A stretch of DNA of 64,000 nucleotides, taken from NCBI RefSeq assembly GCF_003350535.1, contig NZ_QQBB01000007.1:248001-312000 (forward strand), written 5' to 3'. Shown piece after piece: positions 44,278 through 54,203 of this stretch; positions within the stretch are counted from its first letter, which is position 1; each line of letters begins with the position of its first letter. This stretch comes from Microvirga subterranea (GTDB lineage Bacteria; Pseudomonadota; Alphaproteobacteria; Rhizobiales; Beijerinckiaceae). The notes below the pieces were generated by a model. It made no database searches. It was not told where the DNA came from and was given only the letters and a program-made list of their open reading frames with translations. The translations under genes were made by a program, and so were the position numbers.

Positions 44278-45252
44278 ATGGTCGCCTTGTCTCAGAAACT
44301 TCTTGTCACGAGCATGGATAAGCCTTCTCGCCGATCTCCCTCGTTCAACTCGGACCAGATCTTCAGGCTGGCCAGCCTGAGCTCCGCCCTCCTCGTGCTG
44401 ATCGTGCTCGCCGGGATCATCGGGTCGATGATCTATGGCGGACTCCCTGCCTTCAGGGAGTTCGGCCTCGGGTTCATCACGTCGAGCGCCTGGGACGTAC
44501 AGCGGGACGAATACGGCGCCTGGGTGGCGATCGTCGGCACCCTGACCTCGGCCCTGATCGCCCTGGTGATCGGTGTGCCCATCTCCGTGGGCATCGCGAT
44601 TTTCCTCACGCAGCTCTGCCCCCCTTGGCTGAAGCGCCCGATCGCGACGACGATCGAGCTGCTCGCAGCCGTCCCGAGCATCATCTACGGCATGTGGGGA
44701 CTCTTCGTTTTTGCGCCGCTCTTCGCGAAATTCGTCCAGATTCCGGTCTCCAGAATCGTCGAGGGGCTGCCGGTCCTTGGAACGATCCTCTACGCCCGCG
44801 TTCCCTCCGGCGTTGGCGTCCTCACGGCCGGGATCATCCTCTCCATCATGATCATCCCGTTCATCGCCTCGATTACGCGGGACATCCTCGACCAGATCCC
44901 GCCCGTGATGCGTGAGAGCGCCTATGGGATTGGGTGCACCACCTGGGAGGTGGTGCGCCATGTTCTGGTTCCGCAGGTCGGGGTGAGCATTATCGGCGCC
45001 ATCATGCTGGGCCTAGGGAGAGCCCTCGGCGAAACCATGGCCGTGACCTTCGTGGTCGGCAACGCGAACCGGCTGTCCCTGTCCTTGTTCGATCCGGGTT
45101 CGACCATCGCATCGCGCATCGCGAACGAGTTCAACGAAGCGATCGGGCTCCAGCTCAACGCCCTCATGGCCCTCGGCTGCATCCTTTTCCTGGTGACGTT
45201 CAGCGTCCTCGTCCTGGCCCGCCTTCTGGTGGCGCGGGCAACGGTGAAGTAG
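44278..45252 (+). CDS. pstC: Phosphate ABC transporter permease PstC
   Basis: 324 residues with six membrane helices in the core plus an N-terminal one (about 32-56). The BPD-type permease motif with EESAYGIGCTTWE-like coupling region is seen (MRESAYGIGCTTWEVVRHVL) and GRALGETMAVTFVVGN is the PstC signature. Pairs with PstA. The ATG at 44278 lies 32 bases after pstS; an internal Met 12 residues later could be used instead. Confidence 0.96.
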   Translation: MVALSQKLLVTSMDKPSRRSPSFNSDQIFRLASLSSALLVLIVLAGIIGSMIYGGLPAFREFGLGFITSSAWDVQRDEYGAWVAIVGTLTSALIALVIGVPISVGIAIFLTQLCPPWLKRPIATTIELLAAVPSIIYGMWGLFVFAPLFAKFVQIPVSRIVEGLPVLGTILYARVPSGVGVLTAGIILSIMIIPFIASITRDILDQIPPVMRESAYGIGCTTWEVVRHVLVPQVGVSIIGAIMLGLGRALGETMAVTFVVGNANRLSLSLFDPGSTIASRIANEFNEAIGLQLNALMALGCILFLVTFSVLVLARLLVARATVK

Positions 45253-45261
45253 GGGAAGGCC

Positions 45262-46152
45262 ATGGATACGATGTCGAGATCCACGACCGCGCCGACCGCC
45301 CCTTGGGGCCGGGTGCGGCGCAGCCGGTACCTGGCGGACCGCGCCCTGAAGGCGATCTGCATTCTCTTCACCTGCCTCGGCGTCTTCGTGCTGGGCTGGA
45401 TTCTCCTGATGCTCCTTTATCAAGGCATCAGCGCCCTGCGGCCGGAGGTGTTCACGAACACCACGCCCGGCCCGATGACGCAAGGCGGCGGCATCGCCAA
45501 TGCCATCGCCGGCAGCTTCATCCTGACCTTTCTGGGCATCGTCGTCGCGACCCCGGTCGGAGTGCTGGCGGGCACCTATCTGGCCGAGTACGGCAGAGGC
45601 TCGAAACTCGCGGAGGTGATCCGCTTCGTGAACGACATTCTTCTGGCGGCGCCGAGCATCCTGATCGGCCTCTTCGTCTACACCCTGATGGTTCAGCCCA
45701 TGGGTGGATATTCGGGTTGGGCTGGAGGTGTGGCGCTGGCCATCATCGCCGTCCCGGTCATCGTCCGCACCACGGAGGATATGCTGCGCATCGTGCCCGG
45801 CTCCCTGCGGGAGGCGGGGGCGGCTCTCGGAGCGCCGATGTCGAAGGTCATCACGAAGATCACGTGGCGCGCCGCACGGGCCGGTATGATCACCGGCATC
45901 CTCCTGGCGACAGCCCGCATCGCGGGCGAGACGGCTCCGTTGCTCTTCACGGCGCTCAACAACAATTTTTGGTTCCGGGCCGATCTCATGGGCGGTGTCG
46001 CGAACCTGCCGGTCATGATCTACCAGTACGCGCTCTCGCCCTACCAGAACTGGCGTGAGCTCGCATGGGCCGGCGCCCTCGTCATCACGCTCACGATCCT
46101 GGCGCTCTCCATTGTGGCGCGCCTGCTCTTCAGGAAGGATGTCGCCCGATGA
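45262..46152 (+). CDS. pstA: Phosphate ABC transporter permease PstA
   Basis: 296 residues, six membrane helices, starting near residue 30 ([20 protein letters not shown]). The coupling motif [20 protein letters not shown] and [19 protein letters not shown] are the PstA signature. It starts 9 bases after pstC and overlaps pstB by ATGA. Confidence 0.96.
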   Translation: MDTMSRSTTAPTAPWGRVRRSRYLADRALKAICILFTCLGVFVLGWILLMLLYQGISALRPEVFTNTTPGPMTQGGGIANAIAGSFILTFLGIVVATPVGVLAGTYLAEYGRGSKLAEVIRFVNDILLAAPSILIGLFVYTLMVQPMGGYSGWAGGVALAIIAVPVIVRTTEDMLRIVPGSLREAGAALGAPMSKVITKITWRAARAGMITGILLATARIAGETAPLLFTALNNNFWFRADLMGGVANLPVMIYQYALSPYQNWRELAWAGALVITLTILALSIVARLLFRKDVAR

Positions 46153-46964
46153 GTTCGATTGCCCTCGACACGAGCAGCGCCATCGGAAAGTCCACGGCCA
46201 ACACGGCCGCGCCGGTCCGCATCGCCGTTCGCGATCTCAACTTCTATTATGGCGATTTCCGCAGCCTGAAGGACATATCGATCGACTTCTACGATCGGCA
46301 GGTGACGGCCCTGATCGGCCCCTCCGGCTGCGGGAAGTCGACCCTGCTGCGGACCTTCAATCGCATCTACAGCCTCTACCCCGAGCAGCGCGCCGAGGGC
46401 GAGATCCTGCTCGACGGACAAAACGTTCTCTCGCCCTCCATCGATGTGAACGAGCTGCGGGCGCGCGTCGGCATGGTGTTCCAGAAGCCGACGCCGTTCC
46501 CGATGTCGATCTACGACAACATCGCCTTCGGCATTCGCCTTTACGAGAATCTGCCGCGCTCCGAGCTCGATGGGCGTGTCGAGGAGGCACTGCGCAAGGC
46601 GGCGCTCTGGGACGAGGTGAAGGACAAGCTGCGCCAGTCCGGCATGGGTCTCTCCGGCGGGCAGCAGCAGCGCCTGTGCATCGCGCGCACGATCGCGCAG
46701 CAGCCCGAGGTGATCCTGCTGGATGAGCCGACCTCGGCGCTGGACCCGATCTCGACCGGCAAGATCGAAGAGCTGATCGAGCATCTGCGGACCGAGTTCA
46801 CGATCGTGATCGTAACGCACAACATGCAGCAGGCCGCGCGCATCTCGCAGTTCACCGCCTTCATGTATCTCGGCGAGCTGGTGGAGTTCGGGCCGACGAA
46901 CAAGATGTTCATGACTCCCACCAAGAAACAAACCCAGGACTACATCACGGGCCGCTTCGGCTGA
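46149..46964 (+). CDS. pstB: Phosphate ABC transporter ATP-binding protein
   Basis: 271 residues. Walker A is [16 protein letters not shown], the Q-loop region [16 protein letters not shown] is characteristic of PstB, the signature is [14 protein letters not shown], Walker [14 protein letters not shown], and the switch His lies in [12 protein letters not shown]. It powers phosphate import and, with PhoU, signals to PhoR. Confidence 0.97.
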   Translation: MSSIALDTSSAIGKSTANTAAPVRIAVRDLNFYYGDFRSLKDISIDFYDRQVTALIGPSGCGKSTLLRTFNRIYSLYPEQRAEGEILLDGQNVLSPSIDVNELRARVGMVFQKPTPFPMSIYDNIAFGIRLYENLPRSELDGRVEEALRKAALWDEVKDKLRQSGMGLSGGQQQRLCIARTIAQQPEVILLDEPTSALDPISTGKIEELIEHLRTEFTIVIVTHNMQQAARISQFTAFMYLGELVEFGPTNKMFMTPTKKQTQDYITGRFG

Positions 46965-46990
46965 ACGAAGCGCCTGAAAGGAGGCTTCCC

Positions 46991-47704
46991 ATGGCGGAGC
47001 ATATCGTCAGCTCCTACGACAACGATCTTCAGGGTCTCCGTCGGCGGATCACCGAGATGGGCGGCATCGCCGAGAAGATGCTCGTCGATTCCATCGCAGC
47101 CCTGGTCCGTCACGACAAGGCTCTCGCCCAGTCCGTCATCGCGTCCGACAGCCGCCTCGACGTGCTTCAGCGCGAGGTCGAGGAGAGCGCCATCCTGACG
47201 ATCGCGCGGCGCCAGCCGCTCGCGGTCGATCTCCGCGAAACCATTTCGGCCATCCGGGTTTCGGGCGACGTGGAGCGCATCGGCGACCTGGCGAAGAACA
47301 TCGCCAAGCGGGCCCTTGCCATCGGCGAGGAGTTCCAGCCGCAGAAGATTGTTCTCGGGCTCCAGCACATGAGCGATCTCGTGCTGGGCCAGCTCAAGGA
47401 CGTGCTCGACGCCTATACGCAGCAGGATACCGCAAAGGCCGTCGACGTCTGGAAGCGGGACGGCGCCATCGACGCTCTCTATACGTCGCTGTTCCGGGAG
47501 CTTCTCACCTATATGATGGAAGATCCGCGCAACATCTCCTTCTGCACCCATCTCCTGTTCTGCGCCAAGAACATCGAGCGCATCGGCGACCACACGACGA
47601 ACATCGCCGAGACCGTGCATTATCTGGTGCTCGGCGAGAACCTTGCCATCGATCGGCCGAAGAACGACCGTTCCATCGACGCGACGGTCAACACGGGAGC
47701 GTGA
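46991..47704 (+). CDS. phoU: Phosphate signalling protein PhoU
   Basis: 237 residues of two three-helix repeats. Metal-binding type motifs recur: RISGDVERIGDLAKNIAK-like (IRVSGDVERIGDLAKNIAKR) and the second copy CAKNIERIGDHTTNIAE. PhoU links PstB to PhoR and represses the regulon when phosphate is plentiful. GAAAGGAGGC precedes the ATG. Its stop overlaps the GTGA at the phoB start region. Confidence 0.96.
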   Translation: MAEHIVSSYDNDLQGLRRRITEMGGIAEKMLVDSIAALVRHDKALAQSVIASDSRLDVLQREVEESAILTIARRQPLAVDLRETISAIRVSGDVERIGDLAKNIAKRALAIGEEFQPQKIVLGLQHMSDLVLGQLKDVLDAYTQQDTAKAVDVWKRDGAIDALYTSLFRELLTYMMEDPRNISFCTHLLFCAKNIERIGDHTTNIAETVHYLVLGENLAIDRPKNDRSIDATVNTGA

Positions 47705-47706
47705 CC

Positions 47707-48429
47707 ATGGGGCCTCGCGTTCTGATCGTCGAGGATGAGGAGCCGTTGACGCTTCTCCTGCGCTACAACCTGGAGGCTGAAGGCTACGAGGTCGACAGCG
47801 TCTCTCGCGGCGACGAGGCGGAGATCCGCCTGCGCGAGCAGGTGCCGGACATCGTCCTGCTGGACTGGATGCTCCCGGGCCTGTCGGGGATCGAACTCTG
47901 CCGGCGCATCCGGGTCCGCCCGGAAACCGAGCGCCTTCCGGTGATCATGCTGACGGCGCGGGGCGAGGAGGGGGACCGCATCCGCGGCCTCTCGACCGGC
48001 GCTGACGACTACATCGTCAAGCCGTTTTCGGTTCCCGAACTGCTCGCCCGGGTCCGAGCGCTCCTGCGCCGGACGAAGCCGGCGCATATCGCGACGCTCC
48101 TGATCGCCGGCGATATGGAGCTCGACCGCGAAACGCACCGGGTGCGGCGCGCCGGGAAGGATCTCCATCTCGGTCCCACGGAGTTCCGCCTCCTCGAGTT
48201 CCTGATGCAGAGCCCCGGGCGCGTCTTCAGCCGCGAGCACCTTCTCAATGCGGTCTGGGGGCATGACGTCTATATCGACGAGCGCACCGTCGACGTGCAT
48301 GTGGGCCGGCTGCGCAAGGCGATCAATCTGCCCCGACAGCCGGATCCGATCCGGACCGTGCGAGGCGCGGGCTACTCGTTCGACGAGACCTTCGCCCGTG
48401 ACGAGCAGGTCCAGAAAATGAATGCCTGA
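47707..48429 (+). CDS. phoB: Phosphate-regulon response regulator PhoB
   Basis: 240 residues. The receiver domain has its phospho-acceptor Asp in IVLLDWMLPGLSG and the Lys in YIVKPF. The C-terminal winged-helix DNA-binding domain of the OmpR/PhoB class follows (LGPTEFRLLEFLMQSPGRVF, DERTVDVHVGRLRKAI). It binds the Pho boxes at 43079. ATG at 47707 is preferred; a GTG at 47701 overlapping the phoU stop adds two residues. It is followed by a strong terminator. Confidence 0.96.
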   Translation: MGPRVLIVEDEEPLTLLLRYNLEAEGYEVDSVSRGDEAEIRLREQVPDIVLLDWMLPGLSGIELCRRIRVRPETERLPVIMLTARGEEGDRIRGLSTGADDYIVKPFSVPELLARVRALLRRTKPAHIATLLIAGDMELDRETHRVRRAGKDLHLGPTEFRLLEFLMQSPGRVFSREHLLNAVWGHDVYIDERTVDVHVGRLRKAINLPRQPDPIRTVRGAGYSFDETFARDEQVQKMNA

Positions 48430-48450
48430 AGGCAGGTGCCGGACGAAAAA

Positions 48451-48486
48451 AGGCCGCGCCAAGCATCCTTGGCGCGGCCTTTCTTG
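48451..48486. terminator. Strong bidirectional terminator, phoB / gcrA
   Basis: The perfect 13-bp stem AGGCCGCGCCAAG/CTTGGCGCGGCCT, with loop CATC, is followed by TTCTTG and preceded by an A-run, so it can end both converging genes. Confidence 0.9.
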
Positions 48487-48513
48487 TTGTCTGGGTAGGG
48501 TTTGCCCCGCCGA

Positions 48514-49044
48514 TCAGGCGCGGGCGAGCTTCCGCTCACGCTTGCGGTCGGCGACCGGCTGATAGGCGATGCGGGCATGATGGGTGCAGTAGGGCAGACC
48601 CGTGATGGAGCGGGCGCCGCAGAAGCGGAATTCGGGCTTGGTCGGGTCGCCCATGGGCCAGCGGCACATGGACTCGCGCAGATCCATGATGGTCACGCGC
48701 TCCGACATCGGGATAGCAACCTCCTGCTCGGCCGGAACCTCGGCCGTCTCCTCGACCATCGGCACCGGCGGAAGGGGAGCCACGAGCACATTGCCGCGCT
48801 CGGCCTGCATGATCGGAGCCGGAGCGCTCGGGGTGCGGGCGGGCTTGCGGGGACGCTGGGTTGCGGGAGCTACCTTGTCCTTGGCCCGGCCCGAGAGCCC
48901 GAGACGATGAACCTTGCCGATCACCGCATTGCGGGTCACGTTGCCGAGTTCCGCCGCGATCTGGCTTGCGCTCAAGCCGTCGGACCAGAGCTTCTTGAGA
49001 AGCTCGACCCGCTCATCCGTCCAAGTTGCGCCCGCATCTATCAT
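48514..49044 (-). CDS. gcrA: GcrA cell-cycle regulator
   Basis: 176 residues. The N-terminal helix-turn-helix is the GcrA hallmark (TWTDERVELLKKLWSDGLSA, RNAVIGKVHRLGLSGR). A Pro/Ala-rich linker follows, then a C-terminal domain with conserved Cys/His (MCRWPMGDP, FRFCGARSI, GLPYCTHHARIAYQP) that contacts sigma-70 region 2. GcrA activates promoters in a manner dependent on CcrM GANTC methylation. It is found only in Alphaproteobacteria, which fixes the class of the host. Confidence 0.96.
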   Translation of the reverse strand: MIDAGATWTDERVELLKKLWSDGLSASQIAAELGNVTRNAVIGKVHRLGLSGRAKDKVAPATQRPRKPARTPSAPAPIMQAERGNVLVAPLPPVPMVEETAEVPAEQEVAIPMSERVTIMDLRESMCRWPMGDPTKPEFRFCGARSITGLPYCTHHARIAYQPVADRKRERKLARA

Positions 49045-49305
49045 TTTTTTCCCGCCTCCATCGGGGCCGTCTTGAGCAGGGCGAATCCCTTATGCCCCGC
49101 GGACAGAGGTTCTATGTCCGACCGCGTTGCAAGGATCGCTCCTGAGGGTGAAAGCCGCCGCACGAAACGTCGTACTCGACGGCTCTGAAGTTACTAGATG
49201 GGTGGACTCGGGCGCAAGAGTCCCCGGACAGGCCCTGTCGTTTTCCCCAGGGAACTGGTCCGAAGCCCAAATCCCAACGTGATGGCTTACATCATTTCTC
49301 TTGAA

Positions 49306-49333
49306 TTGACAGGGTCTCAGGCCTCGTTAGAAT
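49306..49333 (+). promoter_or_regulatory. Sigma-70 promoter for argD operon
   Basis: TTGACA (49306-49311), 16-base spacer, TAGAAT (49328-49333). This is the best-matching housekeeping promoter seen in the window, 83 bases ahead of the argD GTG. The predicted transcript would start near 49340. Confidence 0.65.
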
Positions 49334-49342
49334 CCGCTCCGT

Positions 49343-49373
49343 GCCGCCCCGCTTGGGCGGCGCTTTCTTTTTC
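49343..49373 (+). terminator. Terminator-like hairpin in argD leader
   Basis: The stem GCCGCCC/GGGCGGC, loop CGCTT, is followed by GCTTTCTTTTT. It begins about 3 bases after the predicted transcript start and ends 43 bases before argD. No upstream gene on this strand needs terminating, so it may be an attenuator or a 5' stabilising hairpin. Confidence 0.6.
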
Positions 49374-49415
49374 GGACCCGGGTGCGACCTTGGGTCCCTA
49401 AGGCGGAGACGACCC

Positions 49416-50624
49416 GTGACATCGCCATTGCTGCAGACCTATGCACGCGCCGATCTATCCTTCGAAAAGGGGGAGGGGCCCTGGCTCATCGGCCGAGATG
49501 GCGAGCGATATCTGGATTTCGGCGCCGGCATCGCCGTGAACGCCCTGGGCCATGCCCACCCCCATCTGGTGAAGGCTCTGACGGAGCAGGCGGCCAAGCT
49601 TTGGCACACCTCCAACCTCTACCAGATCCCGGAGGGCGAGAGGCTGGCCAAGCGCTTGGTGGAAAACACCTTCGCGGATGTGGTGTTCTTTTCGAACTCG
49701 GGCGCCGAGGCCAACGAGGCCGCCATCAAGATGGCCCGGAAGTACCATGCGTCGAAGGGGCACCCGGAGCGGTTCCGCATCATCACCTTCGAGGGCGCCT
49801 TCCATGGCCGGACGCTGGCCACGATCGCGGCGGGCGGCCAGGCCAAGTACCTGGAGGGCTTCGGGCCCAAGGTCGAGGGATTCGATCAGGTTCCCTTCGA
49901 CAACCTGGAGGCCCTGAAGGCCGCCATCGGACCGGAGACGGCTGCGATCATGATCGAGCCGATCCAGGGCGAGGGCGGCATCCGGCCTGTTCCCAACCCC
50001 TTCATGCGCGAGCTTCGCGGCTTGTGCGACGCCCACGGCCTGCTCCTGATCTTCGACGAGATCCAGACCGGCGTCGGCCGGACCGGCAAGCTTTTCGCCT
50101 ATGAATGGACGGGCGTGACCCCCGACATCATGGCGGTTGCCAAGGGCATCGGCGGCGGCTTCCCCATGGGCGCCTGCCTCGCCACCGCCGAGGCGGCCAG
50201 CGGCATGACCGTCGGCTCCCACGGCACGACCTTCGGCGGCAACCCGCTCGCCATGGCGGTCGGGAACGCGGTGCTCGACGTGATCCTTGCGCCCAGCTTC
50301 CTCGAACGGGTGGAGCGGGTCGGCCTCCTGCTGAAGCAGCGCCTGGCAGAACTCAAGGACCGGCACCCGGCCGTCATCTCGGACGTGCGTGGCCTGGGCC
50401 TCATGATGGGCCTGCGCACGAACGTCCCGAACACGGATTTCATCGCGGCCGCCCGGGCCCAGAAGATCATCCTGATCGCGGCTGGCGACAACGTGACTCG
50501 CCTCCTGCCGCCGCTGATCATCAGCGATGAGGACGTGGCCGAGGCCATGAACCGCCTGGATGCCGCCTGCACGGCCATCGAAACCGAGCTGAAAGCCACC
50601 GCCCAGCGGGGAGCCGCAGAATGA
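49416..50624 (+). CDS. argD: Acetylornithine aminotransferase
   Basis: 402 residues, class-III PLP aminotransferase. The PLP Lys is in [13 protein letters not shown] and the Asp in [33 protein letters not shown] and FEGAFHGRT are also present. It transfers an amino group from glutamate to N-acetylglutamate semialdehyde to give N-acetylornithine. The start is GTG at 49416 after GGCGGAGACGACCC; the upstream open frame runs through the leader hairpin and is rejected. It is coupled to argF by ATGA. Confidence 0.95.
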   Translation: MTSPLLQTYARADLSFEKGEGPWLIGRDGERYLDFGAGIAVNALGHAHPHLVKALTEQAAKLWHTSNLYQIPEGERLAKRLVENTFADVVFFSNSGAEANEAAIKMARKYHASKGHPERFRIITFEGAFHGRTLATIAAGGQAKYLEGFGPKVEGFDQVPFDNLEALKAAIGPETAAIMIEPIQGEGGIRPVPNPFMRELRGLCDAHGLLLIFDEIQTGVGRTGKLFAYEWTGVTPDIMAVAKGIGGGFPMGACLATAEAASGMTVGSHGTTFGGNPLAMAVGNAVLDVILAPSFLERVERVGLLLKQRLAELKDRHPAVISDVRGLGLMMGLRTNVPNTDFIAAARAQKIILIAAGDNVTRLLPPLIISDEDVAEAMNRLDAACTAIETELKATAQRGAAE

Positions 50625-51547
50625 AGACCCGCCACTTCCTCGATCTCAGCGACCTGACGGCCGCGGAGATCCGCCATGTCCTGAATGTCGGCTCTGCGAT
50701 CAAGGCACGCCGCCGCCGTGGCGAAAAGGCGAAGGACAGGCCTCTCGAAGGCAAGGTCCTGGCCATGGTGTTCGACAAGCCGTCGACCCGCACCCGCGTA
50801 TCCTTCGATGTGGGCATGCGGGAGCTCGGCGGCGAGACGTTGATGCTCACGGGCAAGGAGATGCAGCTCGGGCGCGGCGAGACCATTGCCGACACGGCCC
50901 GGGTCCTTTCGCGCTACGTCGACGCCATCATGATCCGCACCCTCGACCACGCGATGGTGACGGAGCTAGCCGAGTACGCCACGATTCCGGTCATCAACGG
51001 CCTCACCAAGATGACGCATCCCTGCCAGATCATGGCCGATGTGATGACATTCGAGGAGCATCGCGGCTCGATCAAGGGCAAGACGGTGGCCTGGACGGGT
51101 GATGCGAACAACGTGCTCGCCTCCTGGGTCCACGCTGCCGCAAGGCTCGAATTCACCCTGAAGATCGCGTCGCCGCCGGAACTCGCTCCGCGTCCCGAGC
51201 TTTTGTCTTGGGCGAGAAAAGAAGGAGCGGAGATCGTCGTGACGACCGATGCCTTTGAAGCCGCGGAAGGAGCCCATGCGGTCGTGACCGATTGCTGGGT
51301 TTCCATGGGCGACGAGGACGAGTTCCGCCGCCACAATTTGCTCAAGCCCTACCAGGTCAACAGCAAGCTCATGGGCGTGGCCCAGGAGGACGCCATCTTC
51401 ATGCACTGCCTGCCGGCGCATCGCGGCGAGGAGGTGACGGACGAGATCATGGACGGCCCGCGTTCGGTCGTCTTCGACGAGGCCGAGAACCGGCTTCATG
51501 CACAGAAAGGCATCCTGGCGTGGTGCCTGGGAGCGGCAGACGCATGA
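50621..51547 (+). CDS. argF: Ornithine carbamoyltransferase
   Basis: 308 residues. The carbamoyl-phosphate motif is [10 protein letters not shown], with [11 protein letters not shown] and the ornithine-site [11 protein letters not shown] near the end. It makes citrulline from ornithine and carbamoyl phosphate. It overlaps argD by 4 bases and hslO by 4 bases, so all three should be one transcript. Confidence 0.96.
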   Translation: MKTRHFLDLSDLTAAEIRHVLNVGSAIKARRRRGEKAKDRPLEGKVLAMVFDKPSTRTRVSFDVGMRELGGETLMLTGKEMQLGRGETIADTARVLSRYVDAIMIRTLDHAMVTELAEYATIPVINGLTKMTHPCQIMADVMTFEEHRGSIKGKTVAWTGDANNVLASWVHAAARLEFTLKIASPPELAPRPELLSWARKEGAEIVVTTDAFEAAEGAHAVVTDCWVSMGDEDEFRRHNLLKPYQVNSKLMGVAQEDAIFMHCLPAHRGEEVTDEIMDGPRSVVFDEAENRLHAQKGILAWCLGAADA

Positions 51548-52539
51548 GTTCAACCCCGTTCGAAGGCCAAGACGACGTCGTTCTGCCCTTCGCGGTCGAG
51601 CCCCTCGACGTGCGCGGGCGCATCGTGCGTCTCGGCGTCTCGGTGGATGCGATCCTCTCCCGACATGCCTATCCTGCACCGGTTTCGCGCGTCCTCGGCG
51701 AGGCCGCTGCCCTGACGGTCCTGCTGGGATCGTCGCTCAAGTTCGAGGGGCGCTTCCAGCTCCAGACCAAGACCGACGGTCCCATCGAGATGATCGTCGT
51801 CGATTTCGATGCGCCCGACCGCCTGCGCGCTATGGCGCGCTTCGACAAGGACAAGCTCGAAGCGCTCGGTTTCGGACCTCTCAAGACCGGCGACCTCGTC
51901 GGATCCGGCTATCTGGCGATGACCATTGACCAGGGCAGCGAGCGCAGCCGCTATCAGGGCTTGGTGGCGTTGGAAGGACAGGACTTCCAGGAAGCGGCGC
52001 ACCAGTATTTCCGCCAGTCGGAGCAGATCCCGACGCAGGTTCGCCTCGCCGTGGCCGAGCAGTTCGAAGACGGTCGTCACACCTATCGGGCCGGCGGGCT
52101 GATGATCCAGTTCCTACCCTCGTCGCCCGAGCGGATGCGTCAGGCGGATCTTGCGCCCGGCGACATTCCGGAGGGCCATCCGTCCAACGACCTGGCCGGG
52201 CCGACGGAGGACGATGCCTGGGTCGAGGCGAAAATGCTCATGGCAACGGTGGAGGACCACGAACTCGTCGATCCTGCCGTTTCAAGCGAGCGGCTTCTCT
52301 ATCGCCTGTTCCACGAGCGGGGCGTGCGGGTGTTCGATGCGCAGCACGTGCACGAGGAGTGCCGGTGCTCGCAGACGCGCGTCATGTCGATGATGCGCAG
52401 GTTCTCGGCCGATGATCGCCACCACATGGTCGGCGACAACGGCCGCATCGGCATCACGTGCGAGTTCTGCTCGCGCTTCTACGACCTCGACCCCGCGGAT
52501 GTGGAGGCCGAGATCGCCAACACGGGAGAATCCGCTTAA
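51544..52539 (+). CDS. hslO: Redox-regulated chaperone Hsp33
   Basis: 331 residues. The C-terminal zinc switch is intact: ECRCSQTR followed about 30 residues later by TCEFCSRFY (CxC...CxxC). Oxidation releases zinc and activates holding of unfolded proteins. The N-terminal domain holds the family motif [20 protein letters not shown]. Its location after argF is common in Hyphomicrobiales. Its TAA shares the TTAA with the converging argE stop. Confidence 0.95.
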   Translation: MSSTPFEGQDDVVLPFAVEPLDVRGRIVRLGVSVDAILSRHAYPAPVSRVLGEAAALTVLLGSSLKFEGRFQLQTKTDGPIEMIVVDFDAPDRLRAMARFDKDKLEALGFGPLKTGDLVGSGYLAMTIDQGSERSRYQGLVALEGQDFQEAAHQYFRQSEQIPTQVRLAVAEQFEDGRHTYRAGGLMIQFLPSSPERMRQADLAPGDIPEGHPSNDLAGPTEDDAWVEAKMLMATVEDHELVDPAVSSERLLYRLFHERGVRVFDAQHVHEECRCSQTRVMSMMRRFSADDRHHMVGDNGRIGITCEFCSRFYDLDPADVEAEIANTGESA

Positions 52540-53708
52540 GAGCTCGCGCAGGTCGCGGCGAGGCGACGCATGAAGGCGGCGCCCGCCTCGATCTGTTCCA
52601 GGGTGATGTACTCGTCGGGCTGATGAGCCTGGTTGATCGAGCCCGGTCCGCACACGACCGTCGGGATTCCCGCAGCCTGATAATGTCCTGCCTCCGTGCC
52701 GAACGGCACAGTCTGGGTCTGATTGCGATTGGCGAGGCGCAGGGCCAACGTCTCCGCGGCAGAGCCAGTTTCCGGCGCAAGGCCCGGAACCGCCACCTCC
52801 AACTTCGTCTCGACGCGGCCGAACTCGCCGAAGCGGTTGAGGCGCTTAAGAGCGACCTCCTGAACGAACCGGTCGAGCCGCTGCGGAATCTCCTGCGGGT
52901 CGAGGCTCGGCAGGCCGCGGAACTCCCAGTGGAAGGAGCAGGTCTTCGCCATGATGTTGCGCGCCGTTCCGCCGTTGATCACGCCCACATGCACGGTGGT
53001 GTATGGCGGGTCGAAGCGTCCGCTTGGATCGCCGCGCTCCATCATCTCGTCGGCAATGCGGTTCAGTTCCGCGATCATGTCGGCTGCGGTCATGACTGCG
53101 CTCGCGCCGAGATACGGCTTCGAGGAATGTGCCTCGAAGCCATGCACGGTGGTGTTGAAGGTCACGACGCTCTTGTGTGCGTCCACCACCTCGAGGCTCG
53201 TCGGCTCACCGACGATCGCGGCCTTCGGCATGGGAAGATCGTGGCCGAGGCGGCGGATGCCATCGATGACTCCGAGGCAGGTGGTCTCCTCGTCATAGGA
53301 GAGCATGATGTTGATCGGAGTCTTGAGATTGGCCGCCTGGAACTCGGGAATGAGGGCCAGCGCCAGCGCATCGAACGCCTTCATGTCCACCGCGCCGCGC
53401 CCGTAGGCCCGTCCGTTCTCGACGCGCAGCGTGAACGGATCCGTCGTCCAGGACTGGCCCGTGACCGGAACCACGTCCGTGTGGCCCGACAGAACCACGC
53501 CGCCACGATCCTGCGGTCCCACGGTGGCATAGATTGCGGCTTTGTCGCCGGTCTCGTTGGGCAGCCGGATGTAAGGAACATTCCAGCTCTGCAGATAGCT
53601 CTCGACGAACTCCACGAGCGGAAGGTTCGAGTTCGACGTGACCGTATCGAAGGACACGAGCTTTGCCAGCATTTCGAGCGGCGTCAGCCGCTGACCTTGG
53701 ACAGACAT
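52536..53708 (-). CDS. argE: Acetylornithine deacetylase
   Basis: 390 residues of the M20 metallopeptidase family. Metal ligands and catalytic residues can be read: SGHTDVVPV, RGAVDMKAF, SYDEETTCLG and VGEPTSL; the dimerisation domain includes GFEAHSSKPYLGASAV. It removes acetyl from N-acetylornithine, feeding ornithine to ArgF. Although on the opposite strand, it faces the argD-argF operon of the same pathway. It lies 7 bases downstream of apaG. Confidence 0.94.
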   Translation of the reverse strand: MSVQGQRLTPLEMLAKLVSFDTVTSNSNLPLVEFVESYLQSWNVPYIRLPNETGDKAAIYATVGPQDRGGVVLSGHTDVVPVTGQSWTTDPFTLRVENGRAYGRGAVDMKAFDALALALIPEFQAANLKTPINIMLSYDEETTCLGVIDGIRRLGHDLPMPKAAIVGEPTSLEVVDAHKSVVTFNTTVHGFEAHSSKPYLGASAVMTAADMIAELNRIADEMMERGDPSGRFDPPYTTVHVGVINGGTARNIMAKTCSFHWEFRGLPSLDPQEIPQRLDRFVQEVALKRLNRFGEFGRVETKLEVAVPGLAPETGSAAETLALRLANRNQTQTVPFGTEAGHYQAAGIPTVVCGPGSINQAHQPDEYITLEQIEAGAAFMRRLAATCASS

Positions 53709-53715
53709 TCAGACC

Positions 53716-54108
53716 TCAGTGCAACACGCGTTTGGCTTGTGGGATGTCGAGGGAGAAGGCGGGAATCTCGGCCTCGAAGGTTTCGCCGTCCGCGGTCTCC
53801 ATGACGTAGTTGCCTTGCATGGTCCCGCTCGGCGTCGCGAGCGGGCAGCCGCTCGTGTAGCTGTAGCTCTCGCCGGGGCCGAGCACCGGCTGTTCGCCGA
53901 CGACGCCGGCGCCGCGCACTTCCTGTATCTGGCCGTGGCCGTCGACGATCTTCCAATAGCGGGCTTTCAGCTGCACGCGATGCAGGCTCGTGTTGATGAT
54001 TTCGACCGTATAGGCGAAAAAATAGCGGCCTTCGTCGGGCGAAGACTCCTCCGGCATGTAGCGGGGCGTCACCATCACGCTGATGCCGCGGGTTACTGCC
54101 TTGTACAT
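53716..54108 (-). CDS. apaG: ApaG family protein (Co2+/Mg2+ efflux-associated)
   Basis: 130 residues, the usual size, a single immunoglobulin-like beta sandwich. The motifs VTPRYMPEESSPDEGRYFFA, YTVEIINTS and SGCPLATPSGTMQGNYVM are diagnostic. Its biochemical role is unclear; mutants in enterobacteria show altered divalent cation tolerance. It forms a tight pair with argE. Confidence 0.94.
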   Translation of the reverse strand: MYKAVTRGISVMVTPRYMPEESSPDEGRYFFAYTVEIINTSLHRVQLKARYWKIVDGHGQIQEVRGAGVVGEQPVLGPGESYSYTSGCPLATPSGTMQGNYVMETADGETFEAEIPAFSLDIPQAKRVLH

Positions 54109-54203
54109 CGAGCTCCCTCGTAGGGGTGGCGCTGGAATGGACCGTCAAGGTCGTGGTAAGGCGGCCGAGCGGTCCCGTCAATCGACGGGGCGGGAGAACG
54201 GTC

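Larger units (their letters stand above)
49045..49415. other. Divergent intergenic region gcrA / argD
   Basis: 371 bases without a gene. It holds the gcrA promoter side on the left and, on the right, the argD promoter and leader hairpin listed separately. No GANTC-rich cluster was noticed. Confidence 0.5.
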
